From positions 1 through 5,900 of the forward strand of contig JAJYOM010000103.1 of NCBI GenBank assembly GCA_021796175.1: a stretch of DNA of 5,900 nucleotides, read 5' to 3'. The stretch's first letter is position 1; each line of letters starts with the position of its first letter. Origin of the DNA: Thermoplasmata archaeon. GTDB lineage: Archaea; Thermoplasmatota; Thermoplasmata; Sysuiplasmatales; Sysuiplasmataceae. The notes below the pieces were generated by a model that saw only the letters and a program-made list of their open reading frames with translations, did not search any database and had not been told where the DNA came from. Shown here piece by piece: positions 5,783-5,900 of the stretch. Position numbers and translations under genes: made by a program.

Positions 5783-5900
5783 TACTCCTTCCTCCACTTG
5801 CCGTACTTATCTATGAACTCTCTCTTTACCCTCTTCATCTCGCTCTTAGGCAGAACGCTGAGAAGCTCCCAGCCGAGGTCAAGTGTGGTTTCTATGCCTC
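5782..5900 (-). CDS. atpB: A-type ATP synthase subunit B, C-terminal end only
   Basis: A frame entering from the right edge gives 38 residues and ends at TAA 5784-5782. It contains ETTLDLGWELLSVLP and finishes with FIDKYGKWRKE, which matches the conserved C-terminal end of the non-catalytic nucleotide-binding subunit B (typically about 460 residues, ending in a TLDLGWELLSxLP helix and a DKYY-like tail). Subunit B alternates with catalytic subunit A in the A3B3 head. Its place directly before atpD agrees with the A-B-D order found in nearly all such operons. The nucleotide-binding part, and probably atpA before it, lie outside the window. The identification rests on this short but characteristic tail plus the context. 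Confidence 0.92.
   Translation of the reverse strand, partial: GIETTLDLGWELLSVLPKSEMKRVKREFIDKYGKWRKE
5791..5795 (-). promoter_or_regulatory. Shine-Dalgarno site that decides the start of atpD
   Basis: GGAGG on the minus strand sits 8 nt before ATG 5782, in the last codons of atpB. Because it overlaps the alternative GTG at 5797, it argues for the shorter, 218-residue subunit D. Confidence 0.65.

Noticed and set aside
5783..5797. GTG at 5797 as the start of subunit D.
   Set aside because: The GTG is part of the GGAGG site that serves ATG 5782, and the additional residues (MEEGV) are not expected in the family.

Overview
This 5.9 kb window looks archaeal, or at least comes from an organism with an archaeal-type energy metabolism. 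It carries genes of an A-type (A1Ao/V-type) ATP synthase and of a multi-subunit 2-oxoacid:ferredoxin oxidoreductase. Arginine is written largely with AGG/AGA and isoleucine often with ATA. Starts are preceded by purine-rich Shine-Dalgarno tracts of the GGAGG/GGTGAT type. I favour an archaeon and tentatively something like a Thermoplasmatota lineage, but the window has no marker that fixes the taxon.

Left arm (1-2371, plus strand): the 3' end of an unidentified gene, probably another subunit of the same enzyme, is followed directly by the alpha subunit and the beta subunit of a thiamine-diphosphate, [4Fe-4S] 2-oxoacid:ferredoxin oxidoreductase. An automatic pipeline would call this pyruvate:ferredoxin oxidoreductase. 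However, the substrate-binding motif of the alpha subunit is YPIRP rather than the usual YPITP, and the switch-loop region reads NRALD. To my knowledge these are the residues that distinguish the characterised oxalate oxidoreductase of Moorella thermoacetica from pyruvate enzymes. The beta subunit keeps the four cluster cysteines but has an unusual GDL in place of the TPP-motif GDG.

Middle (2372-2627): a 256-bp intergenic region between convergent operons. I see no convincing gene in it, only two short stem-loops and T-tracts that may serve in termination.

Right arm (2628-5900, minus strand, so read right to left): a tightly packed A-type ATP synthase operon in the order atpB (C-terminus only), atpD, an unrecognised 60-residue membrane-anchored protein, atpH, atpI. 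B and D share one base (TAATG), D overlaps the small gene by 14 bp, the small gene abuts atpH with no gap, and H and I are 4 bp apart, so translational coupling is likely throughout. The order differs from the common archaeal H-I-K-E-C-F-A-B-D: here H and I follow D, and no proteolipid (K) gene lies next to I.

The points most worth a second look are the oxalate-oxidoreductase-like active site and the undescribed small tail-anchored protein embedded between atpD and atpH. Metabolically, the oxidoreductase would deliver low-potential electrons to ferredoxin and the ATP synthase would use the ion gradient made downstream. The two operons are convergent, so their adjacency alone does not show that they work together.
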